Origin: Clostridia bacterium
GTDB lineage: Bacteria; Bacillota_A; Clostridia; Christensenellales; Aristaeellaceae
Assembly: GCA_009783365.1 (NCBI GenBank)
Contig: WRHG01000022.1
Span: 1-16,417 of the forward strand
DNA: 16,417 nt
Direction of reading: 5' to 3'
The notes below the pieces were generated by a model. It saw only the letters and a program-made list of their open reading frames with translations, was not told the origin of the DNA and did no database searches. Both the position numbers and the translations under genes were made by a program. Below, piece by piece: positions 8,066 through 15,387 of the stretch; the first letter of the stretch is position 1, and every line of letters starts with the position of its first letter.

Positions 8066-8863
8066 ATGGACAAAAAAATACCGGATCATTGGCCGCGCAA
8101 TTACCCTGTGAATCTGAAAGAAAAATCGTTTCTGGAGATTTGCAAAGAGTTCCTGGATGCAATCGAGGAAAAGCAAGCGCAAAACATGAAAAAAGCCGGC
8201 AGGATCATGGGCGACAAGATTATGGAGGACGGCTTGATATGGCTGTTCGGCACGGGGGGGCATACCTATGTGCCGGTGCTGGACATGTCTCACCGCGCGG
8301 GCGGCTTTGCCTGCGTCAGCCCGGCTCTCGATATTTCCAGTTCGCCTTTGAACGGCGGCACCAGATCGATTCGCGTCGAACGCGTTCCGGGTTACTTTGA
8401 GGCGATCGTCGATTACTTTCGTATCGAAGAAGGGGATGTTTGCGTCATATTCAACAATATCGGCGTACACGCGGCCGCTATTGACGCATGCCTGTCCTGC
8501 AAAAAGCGCGGCGCAACGGTAATCGCGGTATCCAGCTCCGTTTGGCAGGACGGGATTCCCCTGGATCATCATACCCGCCATCCGTCTAAAAAGAACATGC
8601 GCGACATCGCCGATCTGATGATCGAGGATTACAACCCCATAGGCGACAATGTGGCGGTAATCGACGGATTCGACCGTTCGTTCCTGCCCATCTCCACCAT
8701 AACGGACGCCTATATCGTTAGAAGAATGGAGGAAGAGGCGATCAGGTACTGTATATCCAAAGGTTTTACTCCGCCGGTATGGTGCAGCGCAAACACGGTC
8801 AATGGCGACGAGCTTAACGCCGCTTTGGAAGAAAAATACTGGCGCCGCGTGAAGATGCTGTAG
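8066..8863 (+). CDS. SIS-domain phosphosugar-binding protein (COG4821-like)
   Basis: 265 residues. A helical N-terminus (about 18-55) is followed by a single SIS fold: LIWLFGTGGHTYVPVLDMSHRAGG (58-80), VCVIFNNIGVHAAAID (125-140), a strand GATVIAVSSS (149-158) and HHTRHPSKKNMRDIADLMIED (168-188), ending with PIGDN and STITDAYI. The segment RHPSKKNMRDIADLMIED matches the pattern of COG4821 sugar isomerase-domain proteins, which bind phosphosugars in the cytoplasm. The glycine-rich loop reads GTGGHT and the second loop NNIG, where family members more often have serine-containing GSGHS and SNSG loops, so the ligand may differ. It is first in the importer operon, 40 bp before the binding-protein gene, suggesting it handles the imported sugar after phosphorylation. 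An isomerase or a regulatory binding protein are both possible. Confidence 0.75.
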   Translation: MDKKIPDHWPRNYPVNLKEKSFLEICKEFLDAIEEKQAQNMKKAGRIMGDKIMEDGLIWLFGTGGHTYVPVLDMSHRAGGFACVSPALDISSSPLNGGTRSIRVERVPGYFEAIVDYFRIEEGDVCVIFNNIGVHAAAIDACLSCKKRGATVIAVSSSVWQDGIPLDHHTRHPSKKNMRDIADLMIEDYNPIGDNVAVIDGFDRSFLPISTITDAYIVRRMEEEAIRYCISKGFTPPVWCSANTVNGDELNAALEEKYWRRVKML

Positions 8864-8878
8864 CTGCTGTGTGCAGCT
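8862..8878 (+). other. Intercistronic hairpin between SIS and binding-protein genes
   Basis: AGCTGC (8862-8867) and GCAGCT (8873-8878) form a perfect 6-bp stem around TGTGT, starting inside the SIS stop codon and 25 bp before the binding-protein start. There is no T tract. Such stems often stabilise the downstream mRNA so the binding protein is made in excess. Confidence 0.45.
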
Positions 8879-8903
8879 CATCAATAATAAGGGAGGGGTT
8901 TAC

Positions 8904-10244
8904 ATGAAAAAAATAGGGGTTATCGTCGTCGTTTTGGTCATGCTCTTGTCAGTCACGGTTGGATGCGTATCCCTGGCGGAAACAGGAAACGGCATTGATC
9001 CCGATCAAACCTATGACGTCGTATTCTGGCATCACGAATCGCCGGAGCATCGGGTGGCGGCCTTTGACCGCCTTATCGCGGCATTTACGGAGATGTATCC
9101 AAACGTCAAAATGCGTCAGGAAATCGTTGGCTGGGGTGAAGCGACATCCAAGCTGTTCGCGGCGGTAGAAGCGAAGCAGGCGCCGGATTTTCAGTTCGGC
9201 ATCCCCGATCTGATGGTTACCTGTTACAATGCGGGTATCATCCTGCCTGTTACGGATGTTGTCGAGGAAGTACACGCCCAATACTCGATATATTCCGACG
9301 TGCTGGGCATGTACAACTACCAGGATCAGTATTGGGGCCTGCCCGTAGCCACTATGCCATTCGCGTTATGCTACCGGCCATCCATCCTTCAAGAGTTTGG
9401 CTACGATCAGCCGCCCAAGACCTGGGATGAAATGCTGGCGATGGCAACGGATATCACAAGCCGTGGCAATGGCGACGTTTACGGCGTCGGCTTGGGGGGC
9501 GGCAGGAACCTCTTTGTAGACGAGCAAGCGTATATGTTTATGGCGTCCCGCGGCGCGAAATTCTTCAACGAAGACGGCAGCATCGCGTTTGACAGCCCCG
9601 AAACGGTCGATGTGCTGACGTACTACAAAGAACTCTACCAGAATTCGCCCGTCGGTTCCGACTCATGGATGTGGGGCGAGATTGAGATGAATCTCGTGGT
9701 CGGCGTATGCGCAATGGCGCCCTACCTGCCTGGCGTACAAATTCGGATGAACGAGCTGGATTCGGACGACCTCGCCTTGACCCACATGCCCCTTTATCAA
9801 GAGGGCGCGAAGCCCGGCTCGTTGACGTATCCCAACGATATCGTCGTATTTACGCAATGCGAAGAGCGGGGCAACCTGCCTGTTGTGAAGGAATTCATGA
9901 AGTTCATCATGCGCCCGGAAATCAACATTAACTTTACCTGCGAAATGGAGCCCGGCAGTTTCATTCCCTGTACGGAAGCGGCGGCGGCATATGACGGCTA
10001 CTGGAATAACGCGATCATCCAGCGCTATCTTGACGTCAATAAGGACGCGGTGGCGACATTGGAGTACTCCACGCTTTATGGCTTTGAATATGGGCACTGG
10101 ATTAACAACGGCATCGGGGATATCGTCGGCGCCAACGTATTGTCCGCGACGCTCTCCAAAGTGTTGACCAACGAGATGACGCCCGAGGAAGCGGCCGCCT
10201 GGGGCGCTGCCGAAATGGAAAAGCTGTCTCAGCCGCTTCGCTGA
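8904..10244 (+). CDS. Extracellular solute-binding protein of a sugar ABC importer (family 1)
   Basis: 446 residues. MKK and a hydrophobic stretch (4-19) make a secretion signal; C21 after TVG is a possible lipidation site, although threonine at -3 is unusual for a lipobox. The mature part has family 1 features: YDVVFWHHES (strand 1), a helix FDRLIAAFTEMYPNVKMRQEIVGW, KQAPDFQFGIPDL, DQYWGLPVATMPFALCYRP (mid-domain hinge strand) and PPKTWDEMLAMATDI. It should capture an oligosaccharide or sugar outside the membrane and deliver it to the permeases that follow. GGGAGGGG precedes the ATG by a few bases; a GTG 33 bases further up lies in the hairpin and is less likely. The exact sugar cannot be read from the sequence. 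Confidence 0.9.
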   Translation: MKKIGVIVVVLVMLLSVTVGCVSLAETGNGIDPDQTYDVVFWHHESPEHRVAAFDRLIAAFTEMYPNVKMRQEIVGWGEATSKLFAAVEAKQAPDFQFGIPDLMVTCYNAGIILPVTDVVEEVHAQYSIYSDVLGMYNYQDQYWGLPVATMPFALCYRPSILQEFGYDQPPKTWDEMLAMATDITSRGNGDVYGVGLGGGRNLFVDEQAYMFMASRGAKFFNEDGSIAFDSPETVDVLTYYKELYQNSPVGSDSWMWGEIEMNLVVGVCAMAPYLPGVQIRMNELDSDDLALTHMPLYQEGAKPGSLTYPNDIVVFTQCEERGNLPVVKEFMKFIMRPEININFTCEMEPGSFIPCTEAAAAYDGYWNNAIIQRYLDVNKDAVATLEYSTLYGFEYGHWINNGIGDIVGANVLSATLSKVLTNEMTPEEAAAWGAAEMEKLSQPLR

Positions 10245-10294
10245 GGCTTATTAGCCGAAAGTTGCTCCGCGAGCCTGCCAGGGAGGGAGGTCTC

Positions 10295-11236
10295 ATGATT
10301 TCCCTCCTTGGTTTCATCCGCGGGCGCGCCGAAGGAGGAAGCGGTATTAAGCGTGGAAAGCGTTATGAGCGCAGGGTTGCGAAGTATCTCTATATTTTGC
10401 CGCTCCTGTTGATCCTTGCGTTCACGTACCTGTATCCGATCATTCGAACCGCAAATTTTTCATTTTATAAACTTCCGTTTGGGGGCGCGGAAGGCGAATA
10501 TGTAGGGTTTGACAACTACAGCGCCCTTTTCCAGGATCCAACATTCTGGCAAAGCCTGAAAAACAACGGAATATGGGCTTTTGGGAACTTGATTTTGCAG
10601 ATGATCCTTGCGTTTGCCATCGCGGTGACGCTGAATCGAAAAATGAAGGGTATCAGCCTTGTCCGAACGGCGGTTCTTCTTCCGTGGATCGTTCCGACGG
10701 CGGCAATCGCTTGCGTGATTCGCTGGGTGCTGCTGCCGAATATCGGCATTGTGAACGAGCTGCTCATCGGGTCGGGCCTGATCGACTCGGCCATCAACTT
10801 TTTAGGCGTTGAAAACGCGATGTTCACATTGGTCTTCCTGAATTCGTGGAAAGCCATTCCGATCGGCGTGCTGCTGATACTCTCGGCCCTGCAGACCATA
10901 CCGGGGGATGTATACGAATCGGCGCAAGTCGACGGGGCAACCGCATTCCAAGCCTTTTTCCGCATCACATATCCGATTATCAGCAAGATGCTCTGGTTTA
11001 CCAGCTTTTTAATATTCGTTTGGGGCTTCAACGCCTTTGATATGATCTGGATGGTTACGCAGGGAGGGCCCAACATTACCACGCAAACACTGCCGATCAT
11101 GGTGTATCGAACCGCGTTTAAAACCATGCAGCTCGGTATGAGTTCCACGGTCGCCGTGGTGATCGCCGCGATCCTGCTCATCATCGGAGCGGCCTATTTC
11201 AGCCTCATGAGAGGAGGGAATAGCGAGAATGAATAG
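10295..11236 (+). CDS. Sugar ABC transporter permease, MalF/UgpA type
   Basis: 313 residues and six membrane segments: YLYILPLLLILAFTYLYP near the N-terminus, then the BPD_transp_1 core. The ATPase-docking EAA loop is visible as YESAQVDGATAFQAFFRITYP (about 208-228). It forms the inner-membrane channel with the next gene product. The ATG at 10295 is preceded by GGGAGGGAGG (10281-10290); a TTG at 10262 would add 11 residues and lacks a good site. It starts 50 bp after the binding-protein stop and overlaps the second permease by 8 bp. Confidence 0.9.
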   Translation: MISLLGFIRGRAEGGSGIKRGKRYERRVAKYLYILPLLLILAFTYLYPIIRTANFSFYKLPFGGAEGEYVGFDNYSALFQDPTFWQSLKNNGIWAFGNLILQMILAFAIAVTLNRKMKGISLVRTAVLLPWIVPTAAIACVIRWVLLPNIGIVNELLIGSGLIDSAINFLGVENAMFTLVFLNSWKAIPIGVLLILSALQTIPGDVYESAQVDGATAFQAFFRITYPIISKMLWFTSFLIFVWGFNAFDMIWMVTQGGPNITTQTLPIMVYRTAFKTMQLGMSSTVAVVIAAILLIIGAAYFSLMRGGNSENE

Positions 11237-12083
11237 AAAATTGCGCATTGGGCGGACCGCCGCGTCAATGATCAAGAATATCATCATCGCGCTGATTGTC
11301 GCATATTCGGTTGGGCTCTTTGTTTATATCCTGCTCTCCGCGTTTAAGCCGCTGAAAGAAGTGATGGCGCGGGCCAAATTATTCCCCAGGAACGCCACCC
11401 TGGATAATTTTATTTCGCTGTTCAAGGCAACGAGCTCCAATAAAAATTTTCCGCGTTATTTGCTTAACAGCATGTTTGTGTCGATCTGCACGGCGCTCCT
11501 GACCTGTACGATTGGCAGCCTGGCCGCATACGGGTTTTCCAGGCACAATTATATCGGGAAAAAGGTGATGCTCAACAGCATGCTGTTCCTTTATGTTTTT
11601 CCTACGATCATACTTCTGGTTCCGCTGTATAAAATGTTCAGCCTGGCGCGGATAACCGATAATTACCTCGCGCTCATCATAACCTACGCAGGGTTAACCC
11701 TGCCGTTTTGCACATGGATACTCGTATCCTTTTTTGACCGCGTTCCCCCATCGCTGGAGGAGGCCGCTTTCGTCGACGGAGCGACGCCTTTTCAAACGTT
11801 CATTCGGGTATTGCTGCCCGTGGCGACGCCTGGACTGGTAATGGTACTCGCATACTCTTTCATCACTGCCTGGGGTGAATATACGTTCGCGAGCATACTC
11901 ATTCAGAGCAACATTAACAGAACCATTACGCAGTCTCTCGTGGACTTTACGGCCGATCAGTATATCGACTGGGGCTTGCTGCTTGCCGGATCGGTCATCG
12001 TGCTGGTGCCGGTAGTCGCCATATTTATACCCGTTTCAAAGAATTTTATCAAAGGGTTTACCGCCGGCGCGGTGAAGGAATGA
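11229..12083 (+). CDS. Sugar ABC transporter permease, MalG/UgpE type
   Basis: 284 residues with six membrane segments. TM1 is at 16-38, followed by the typical SAFKPLKEV and LFPRNATLDNFISLF. The EAA loop is LEEAAFVDGATPFQTFIRVL (176-195), followed by LPVATPGL. It pairs with the upstream permease, overlapping it by 8 bp, with GGAGGG 10 nt before the ATG. No ATP-binding subunit follows, so a shared MsmK/MsmX-type ATPase encoded elsewhere must energise the importer (known for this class in Bacillota; inference here). Its stop overlaps the next start by 4 bp. Confidence 0.9.
   Translation: MNRKLRIGRTAASMIKNIIIALIVAYSVGLFVYILLSAFKPLKEVMARAKLFPRNATLDNFISLFKATSSNKNFPRYLLNSMFVSICTALLTCTIGSLAAYGFSRHNYIGKKVMLNSMLFLYVFPTIILLVPLYKMFSLARITDNYLALIITYAGLTLPFCTWILVSFFDRVPPSLEEAAFVDGATPFQTFIRVLLPVATPGLVMVLAYSFITAWGEYTFASILIQSNINRTITQSLVDFTADQYIDWGLLLAGSVIVLVPVVAIFIPVSKNFIKGFTAGAVKE
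12074..12079 (+). promoter_or_regulatory. Ribosome binding site inside the permease end, for the NusG_II gene
   Basis: GAAGGA abuts the ATG at 12080 but is 9 nt from an in-frame TTG at 12089. The spacing favours initiation at TTG, or reinitiation at the ATGA overlap. The start of the NusG_II gene is therefore uncertain by three codons; an ATG at 12101 is a third option without a strong site. Confidence 0.4.
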
Positions 12084-12541
12084 TCCGCTTGAGCAAGAAG
12101 ATGATTCATAAGAAGGACATCGTCCTGATCGGATCGCTCCTGGCGCTTGCGGCAGGCGCCTTTCTTGCGTTGCCCTTCTTCCGGCGGGGGCCAATCGGGA
12201 CACAGGAACCCCGGCTGTATATCCGTTATCAAGTCGGCGGGGAAGAGGCGGCGCTTCTGCCCCTGACCCGGGAGGAACGGGTGGTGGTGAATCAGGGGGA
12301 GGGGAAGGTGAACACCCTGCGTGTATGGCCCGGGGGCGTGGAGATGGAATCCTCCAGCTGCCACAACCAGCTCTGCGTGTATCAGGGGCCGGTTACGCCG
12401 GACAACTGGGATTCCAGGCCCTTGATGGCCATGATCGTGTGCGCGCCCCACCGGCTGGTGGTGGAATTGCTGGAGGCGGCCGAACCGCCTCCGGCGTCTG
12501 CGGCCGGAGGCGAAGGGGAGAACCATGAAGATATTCGATAA
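12080..12541 (+). CDS. NusG domain II-containing membrane-anchored protein
   Basis: 153 residues. One N-terminal membrane anchor (about 14-34) is followed by an external small beta domain: PRLYIRYQVGGE, then VNTLRVWPGGVEMESSSCHNQLCVYQGPV (about 77-105) and MAMIVCAPHRLVVELL (117-132). The C-x4-C pair and the closing IVC-P-RLVVEL strand are the pattern of NusG_II (PF07009) proteins, which are unrelated in function to the transcription factor NusG. These genes characteristically precede a Gx transporter gene, as here. Their role is not established; links to electron transport or FMN-dependent envelope systems come from gene neighbourhoods. The C-terminal tail is Pro/Ala/Gly-rich. Overlaps of 4 bp with the permease and 17 bp with the next gene imply translational coupling. 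Confidence 0.8.
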   Translation: MIRLSKKMIHKKDIVLIGSLLALAAGAFLALPFFRRGPIGTQEPRLYIRYQVGGEEAALLPLTREERVVVNQGEGKVNTLRVWPGGVEMESSSCHNQLCVYQGPVTPDNWDSRPLMAMIVCAPHRLVVELLEAAEPPPASAAGGEGENHEDIR

Positions 12542-13031
12542 AAAGAAGGAGGCAACAGCCTCCTTCCGCGTAGCTCTGTGCGGGCTGCTGACCGCCCTGA
12601 TGCTGGTGCTGGGTTATGTGGAGAGTCAGATCCCGCTGGTGCCGGCTATCCCCGGCATCAAGCCGGGACTGTCCAACGCGGTGCTGCTTTACGGCGTGTG
12701 GCTCCTGCCGCCGGCTTTGACGGCGGGGCTGATGCTTGTTAAGGTGCTGCTAAGCGCGCTGCTGTTCGGCAATCCTTTCAGCCTGGCCTTCAGCCTGGCC
12801 GGCGGCGCGTTAAGCCTCCTGGGTATGCAGATGATGCACCGTTTCACCGGGTTTGGAGTAATCAGCTGCGGCGTCACGGGCGCGCTGCTGCATAACGCCG
12901 GGCAGCTGCTGGTGGCCATTGCGCTGGTGGGCAGCGCGAACCTGCTGTACTACGCGCCCGTGCTGGCTCTGGCTGGTATTGGCGCGGGCCTGCTGACGGG
13001 GTTTGCGGCAGGGGTTGTGATCCGCCGTTAG
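12525..13031 (+). CDS. Gx transporter family membrane protein (heptaprenyl diphosphate synthase component I-like)
   Basis: 168 residues and five or six membrane segments. The sequence VESQIPLVPAIPGIKPGLSNAV (about 32-53) is diagnostic of the Gx family (PF07456), followed by the family pattern LLFGNPFSLAFSLAGGALSLLGM (82-104). Members have been annotated as heptaprenyl diphosphate synthase component I but look like small-molecule transporters with an ECF S-component-like fold; the substrate is unknown. The start follows GGGGAG and lies inside the NusG_II gene. Neither a prenyl synthase nor ApbE/FMN-binding genes, frequent partners, follow: the next gene is convergent. Confidence 0.85.
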   Translation: MKIFDKKKEATASFRVALCGLLTALMLVLGYVESQIPLVPAIPGIKPGLSNAVLLYGVWLLPPALTAGLMLVKVLLSALLFGNPFSLAFSLAGGALSLLGMQMMHRFTGFGVISCGVTGALLHNAGQLLVAIALVGSANLLYYAPVLALAGIGAGLLTGFAAGVVIRR

Positions 13032-13035
13032 GGCA

Positions 13036-13080
13036 GCGTATCGTTTGGGCGATAGGGCGCGTATCGGCACGGATCGCGCC
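13036..13080. other. Structured intergenic segment after the Gx gene
   Basis: Two stem-loops occur in the 166-bp gap between convergent genes: TATCG (13039-13043) with CGATA (13050-13054), and GGCGCG (13056-13061) with CGCGCC (13075-13080), whose stem continues with ATC/GAT inside. GCGTATCG is repeated at 13036-13043 and 13059-13066. Without a T tract this is at most an atypical terminator or RNA-stabilising structure. Confidence 0.3.
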
Positions 13081-13197
13081 GGCGAGCGTACGCCGTGCAG
13101 GGGCAGCCGCCGAACCGAAAGGGAGATAGTGGGAATGAAGGGTCAGCACATTCCGGCGGAAGCCGGCATGCTGCTTGATGTTGTCCGCGCCGCAATG

Positions 13198-14550
13198 CTA
13201 TTGAAGGGAAGGGGCTTCAGCCGGCGCCGCGGGCGGAAGCCATTTTCCGCGCGCCATGCGGAGGATGCAGCCGGACGCCCGGAAAACCCAGTCGGTCAGC
13301 ATGGCCAGCACCGCGCCGAAAGCGCCCAGCCGGAGCACCAGGCAGAAGATGTACGTGGCGGGAATACGCACGGTATATACCACCGCGACGGATAACCCGG
13401 CCAGTACGCGGGCGTCTCCCGCGCCGCGCAGCACACCGGGTATGACGAAACAGGACGGATAGAGCAGCACGGACGCGAACCCGTATGTCAGGATGGAGAG
13501 CCGCCCGATCCGCAAGGCTTCGGGGTCCACGTTGTATAGGCCGGCAACCCACTGAATCAAAGGCATCATCGCCAATGCCGTTACCGCGAGAAAGCCGTGG
13601 CTCATCAGCAGGGTGTTGCGCATCGTTTTTTTCATCAGCGCCCGGTCGCCCTGGCCCTTTGCCCAGCCCATCATGGGGATGCCTATGGTATAAGCCACTA
13701 AGCCGCCGCAGCCGACCATATCCATGCCGTTCAGGACGATGGCGTTGGCCGCGATATGGACCGAGCCCGCCGAAACGACGATCATGTTGATGACGATCCT
13801 GCCAATCTGGAACAGCAGGCTTTCCAGCCCGGGAGGCATCCCCATTTGCGTCAGCGAGCGAATGTAGCGGCCGGTGGGCTTGAAGGTGAAAAACTCCCGG
13901 TAGCGCCCGTACAGCCCCGCGCGCCGGATCAGCGCCGCGCACAGCAGCGCCGCGAAGACGCGGGCGATGATCACCGAAAGCGCGGCCCCGATAACCCCGA
14001 GGTTGAACACATAGATAAACAGGGCGTTCAGCGTGATGTTTACAAGGTTCATCGCCACGGATATGATCATGGGGGCGCGGGTGTTGCCCCTGCCGCGCAG
14101 AATGCTGATGCTGACCGAGTAAAACGCGAAGAAGGGATAGGAAAGCGCGTATACGCGCAGATAGAGCAGCCCGCTGTCGAAAATGGCCTGTTCGGCCTTG
14201 CCAAGCAGCAGGGAACAGACGGGGCCTCCCAGAAATATCGCTGCGAGCATACAGAAGGCGGACAGCGCCAAACTCATGAGATAAGCCTGCCGGCCTATGC
14301 CGGGTACCTCATGGTACCTGTCCGCTCCTATGGCTTGCGCGACTACCACCACAACGCCATAGGCAGAGCAGAGAAACAAAAAGGACATGAACAGGTGTAC
14401 CTGGTCGATCACGCTGACGCCCGATAACGCGTCGGCGCCCGCGTGGCTGACCATGATGCCGTTGATGGTCAGCATGGACATCAGGAACATCTGTTCAAGA
14501 AAAACATTGCCGACCATACGGGTTATGCTTTTTCGGTCGAGCCCGTGCAC
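13198..14550 (-). CDS. MATE family efflux transporter
   Basis: 450 residues with 12 membrane segments in two homologous halves, as in Na+- or H+-coupled multidrug exporters. The N-terminal half contains the MATE-like DALSGVSVIDQV and the motif SISILRGRGNTRAPMIISVAMNLVNITLNALFIY; the second half contains IAANAIVLNG and VIPGVLRGAGDARVLA. The start is GTG at 14550, with AAGGGGA 7 nt upstream; the nearby ATG at 14558 is in another frame. It lies 19 bp after the DUF2087 regulator stop, so both share the promoter at 15373. The substrate is unknown; the regulator's Cys/His clusters hint at a toxic, thiol- or metal-related signal, which is inference. Confidence 0.9.
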   Translation of the reverse strand: MHGLDRKSITRMVGNVFLEQMFLMSMLTINGIMVSHAGADALSGVSVIDQVHLFMSFLFLCSAYGVVVVVAQAIGADRYHEVPGIGRQAYLMSLALSAFCMLAAIFLGGPVCSLLLGKAEQAIFDSGLLYLRVYALSYPFFAFYSVSISILRGRGNTRAPMIISVAMNLVNITLNALFIYVFNLGVIGAALSVIIARVFAALLCAALIRRAGLYGRYREFFTFKPTGRYIRSLTQMGMPPGLESLLFQIGRIVINMIVVSAGSVHIAANAIVLNGMDMVGCGGLVAYTIGIPMMGWAKGQGDRALMKKTMRNTLLMSHGFLAVTALAMMPLIQWVAGLYNVDPEALRIGRLSILTYGFASVLLYPSCFVIPGVLRGAGDARVLAGLSVAVVYTVRIPATYIFCLVLRLGAFGAVLAMLTDWVFRASGCILRMARGKWLPPAAPAEAPSLQ

Positions 14551-14557
14551 TGCGCCA

Positions 14558-14564
14558 TCCCCTT
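14558..14564 (-). promoter_or_regulatory. Ribosome binding site of the MATE gene
   Basis: AAGGGGA (minus strand), 7 nt from the GTG at 14550; it decides the non-ATG start. Confidence 0.6.
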
Positions 14565-14569
14565 ACGCG

Positions 14570-15316
14570 TTATCCCTGCCGTAGCCAATAGGTGGAGCCG
14601 TCCTTGGCCCGGTCCATGAAGCCGTAGTCGATCAGGGTCCTGCGGATGAGGACGTAGTCCTCATATATGGGCTTGAGGGTTTGGTTTACTTCTTTTTCGG
14701 AGTATTTTTGACCCGGGGCGAATTGTTCCGCGATGACGGACAGAACCGCCACTTTTTTCTTTTCCCTGGCGGGAAAGTGCCGCAGCAGCGGGGGAGAGAG
14801 GCTTTCAAAGGCCGTTTTCAAAATCCGGTCCCTCTCCTGCCGGGTAATCACATAGCGGTCGTCGCAGCAGGTGGCGTGGTTATGGATGGGGACGAGAGAT
14901 TCCCCGTTTTCCGGGGCTCCCTCGAAGACATGTCCGAAAACAGCCAGGTAGTGCTTGGCCTGTTTCGCCTTCTCCCGGAAGATGAACTTCTGGTGCCGCA
15001 CCGTGGAGGGGGATATGCCCAGCTTTTTGGCAATCTCGCCGTCGGACAGGCCCGCCTCAAAATGCGCAAGCAACTCCCGCTGGTTGTCCGTCAGGTTGTT
15101 GTACTTGACCGGAGAGCGCAGCAAAAACCGCGCGCTTCCGCCATGCCGCTCCTCCATATGCCTGGCGGCGGCCTGCTCGGCCATGTAGAAGCATCCGTCC
15201 AGGGCAAAGACCTGCCCTTCGGGAAAAGCCTGGCCGCAATGATCGCAGACGTAGGCGCTGGATTCTTTATGATAGCCCTTTCGGATCTCTTCGATGGTGA
15301 GCTTGCCGTAGTCCAT
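14570..15316 (-). CDS. DUF2087/HTH transcriptional regulator with Cys/His clusters
   Basis: 248 residues from the ATG at 15316, chosen for AAGGAGG 7 nt upstream. There are three parts. Residues 20-60 hold C24-x2-C27 and H53-x4-H58, a possible zinc site (VCDHCGQAF). Residues 73-118 are a LuxR-like helix-turn-helix (LTDNQRELLAHFEAGLSDGE, IAKKLGISPSTVRHQKFIF). A linker with HNHATCCDDRYVIT (145-158) leads to the C-terminal DUF2087 winged-helix-like domain (FPAREKKKVAVLSVIAEQFA, YEDYVLIRRTLIDYGFM). The combination is typical of clostridial regulators. H145, H147, C150 and C151 could sense metal or oxidant, but that is inference. It probably represses its own operon through the palindrome over its -10 box, controlling the MATE pump 19 bp downstream. 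Confidence 0.8.
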   Translation of the reverse strand: MDYGKLTIEEIRKGYHKESSAYVCDHCGQAFPEGQVFALDGCFYMAEQAAARHMEERHGGSARFLLRSPVKYNNLTDNQRELLAHFEAGLSDGEIAKKLGISPSTVRHQKFIFREKAKQAKHYLAVFGHVFEGAPENGESLVPIHNHATCCDDRYVITRQERDRILKTAFESLSPPLLRHFPAREKKKVAVLSVIAEQFAPGQKYSEKEVNQTLKPIYEDYVLIRRTLIDYGFMDRAKDGSTYWLRQG

Positions 15317-15323
15317 AGACGGG

Positions 15324-15330
15324 CCTCCTT
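15324..15330 (-). promoter_or_regulatory. Ribosome binding site of the DUF2087 regulator
   Basis: AAGGAGG (minus strand) 7 nt before the ATG at 15316; it rules out an alternative in-frame start at 15343 that would add nine residues. Confidence 0.75.
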
Positions 15331-15362
15331 TACGGGGGATCAATCAGCTAAGGACAGAATTG

Positions 15363-15387
15363 AAACAAACATATTATATATTTGTTT
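15363..15387. promoter_or_regulatory. 25-bp palindromic operator candidate
   Basis: A near-perfect dyad centred at 15375: the left arm AAACAAACATAT (15363-15374) and right arm ATATATTTGTTT (15376-15387) pair at 11 of 12 positions. It covers the -10 box of the regulator-MATE promoter, an ideal place for repression. It is AT-rich in an otherwise GC-rich window. A weaker dyad, GTTTAT (15384-15389) with ATAAAC (15405-15410), flanks the -35 box. Confidence 0.65.

Noticed and set aside
13756..14427. 223-codon plus-strand frame opposite the MATE gene
   Set aside because: Composition is Arg/Gln/His-rich, as in antisense shadows, and the MATE reading is clear.
14556..14558. ATG upstream of the MATE start
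   Set aside because: It is out of frame with the MATE protein and overlaps the ribosome binding site of the GTG start.
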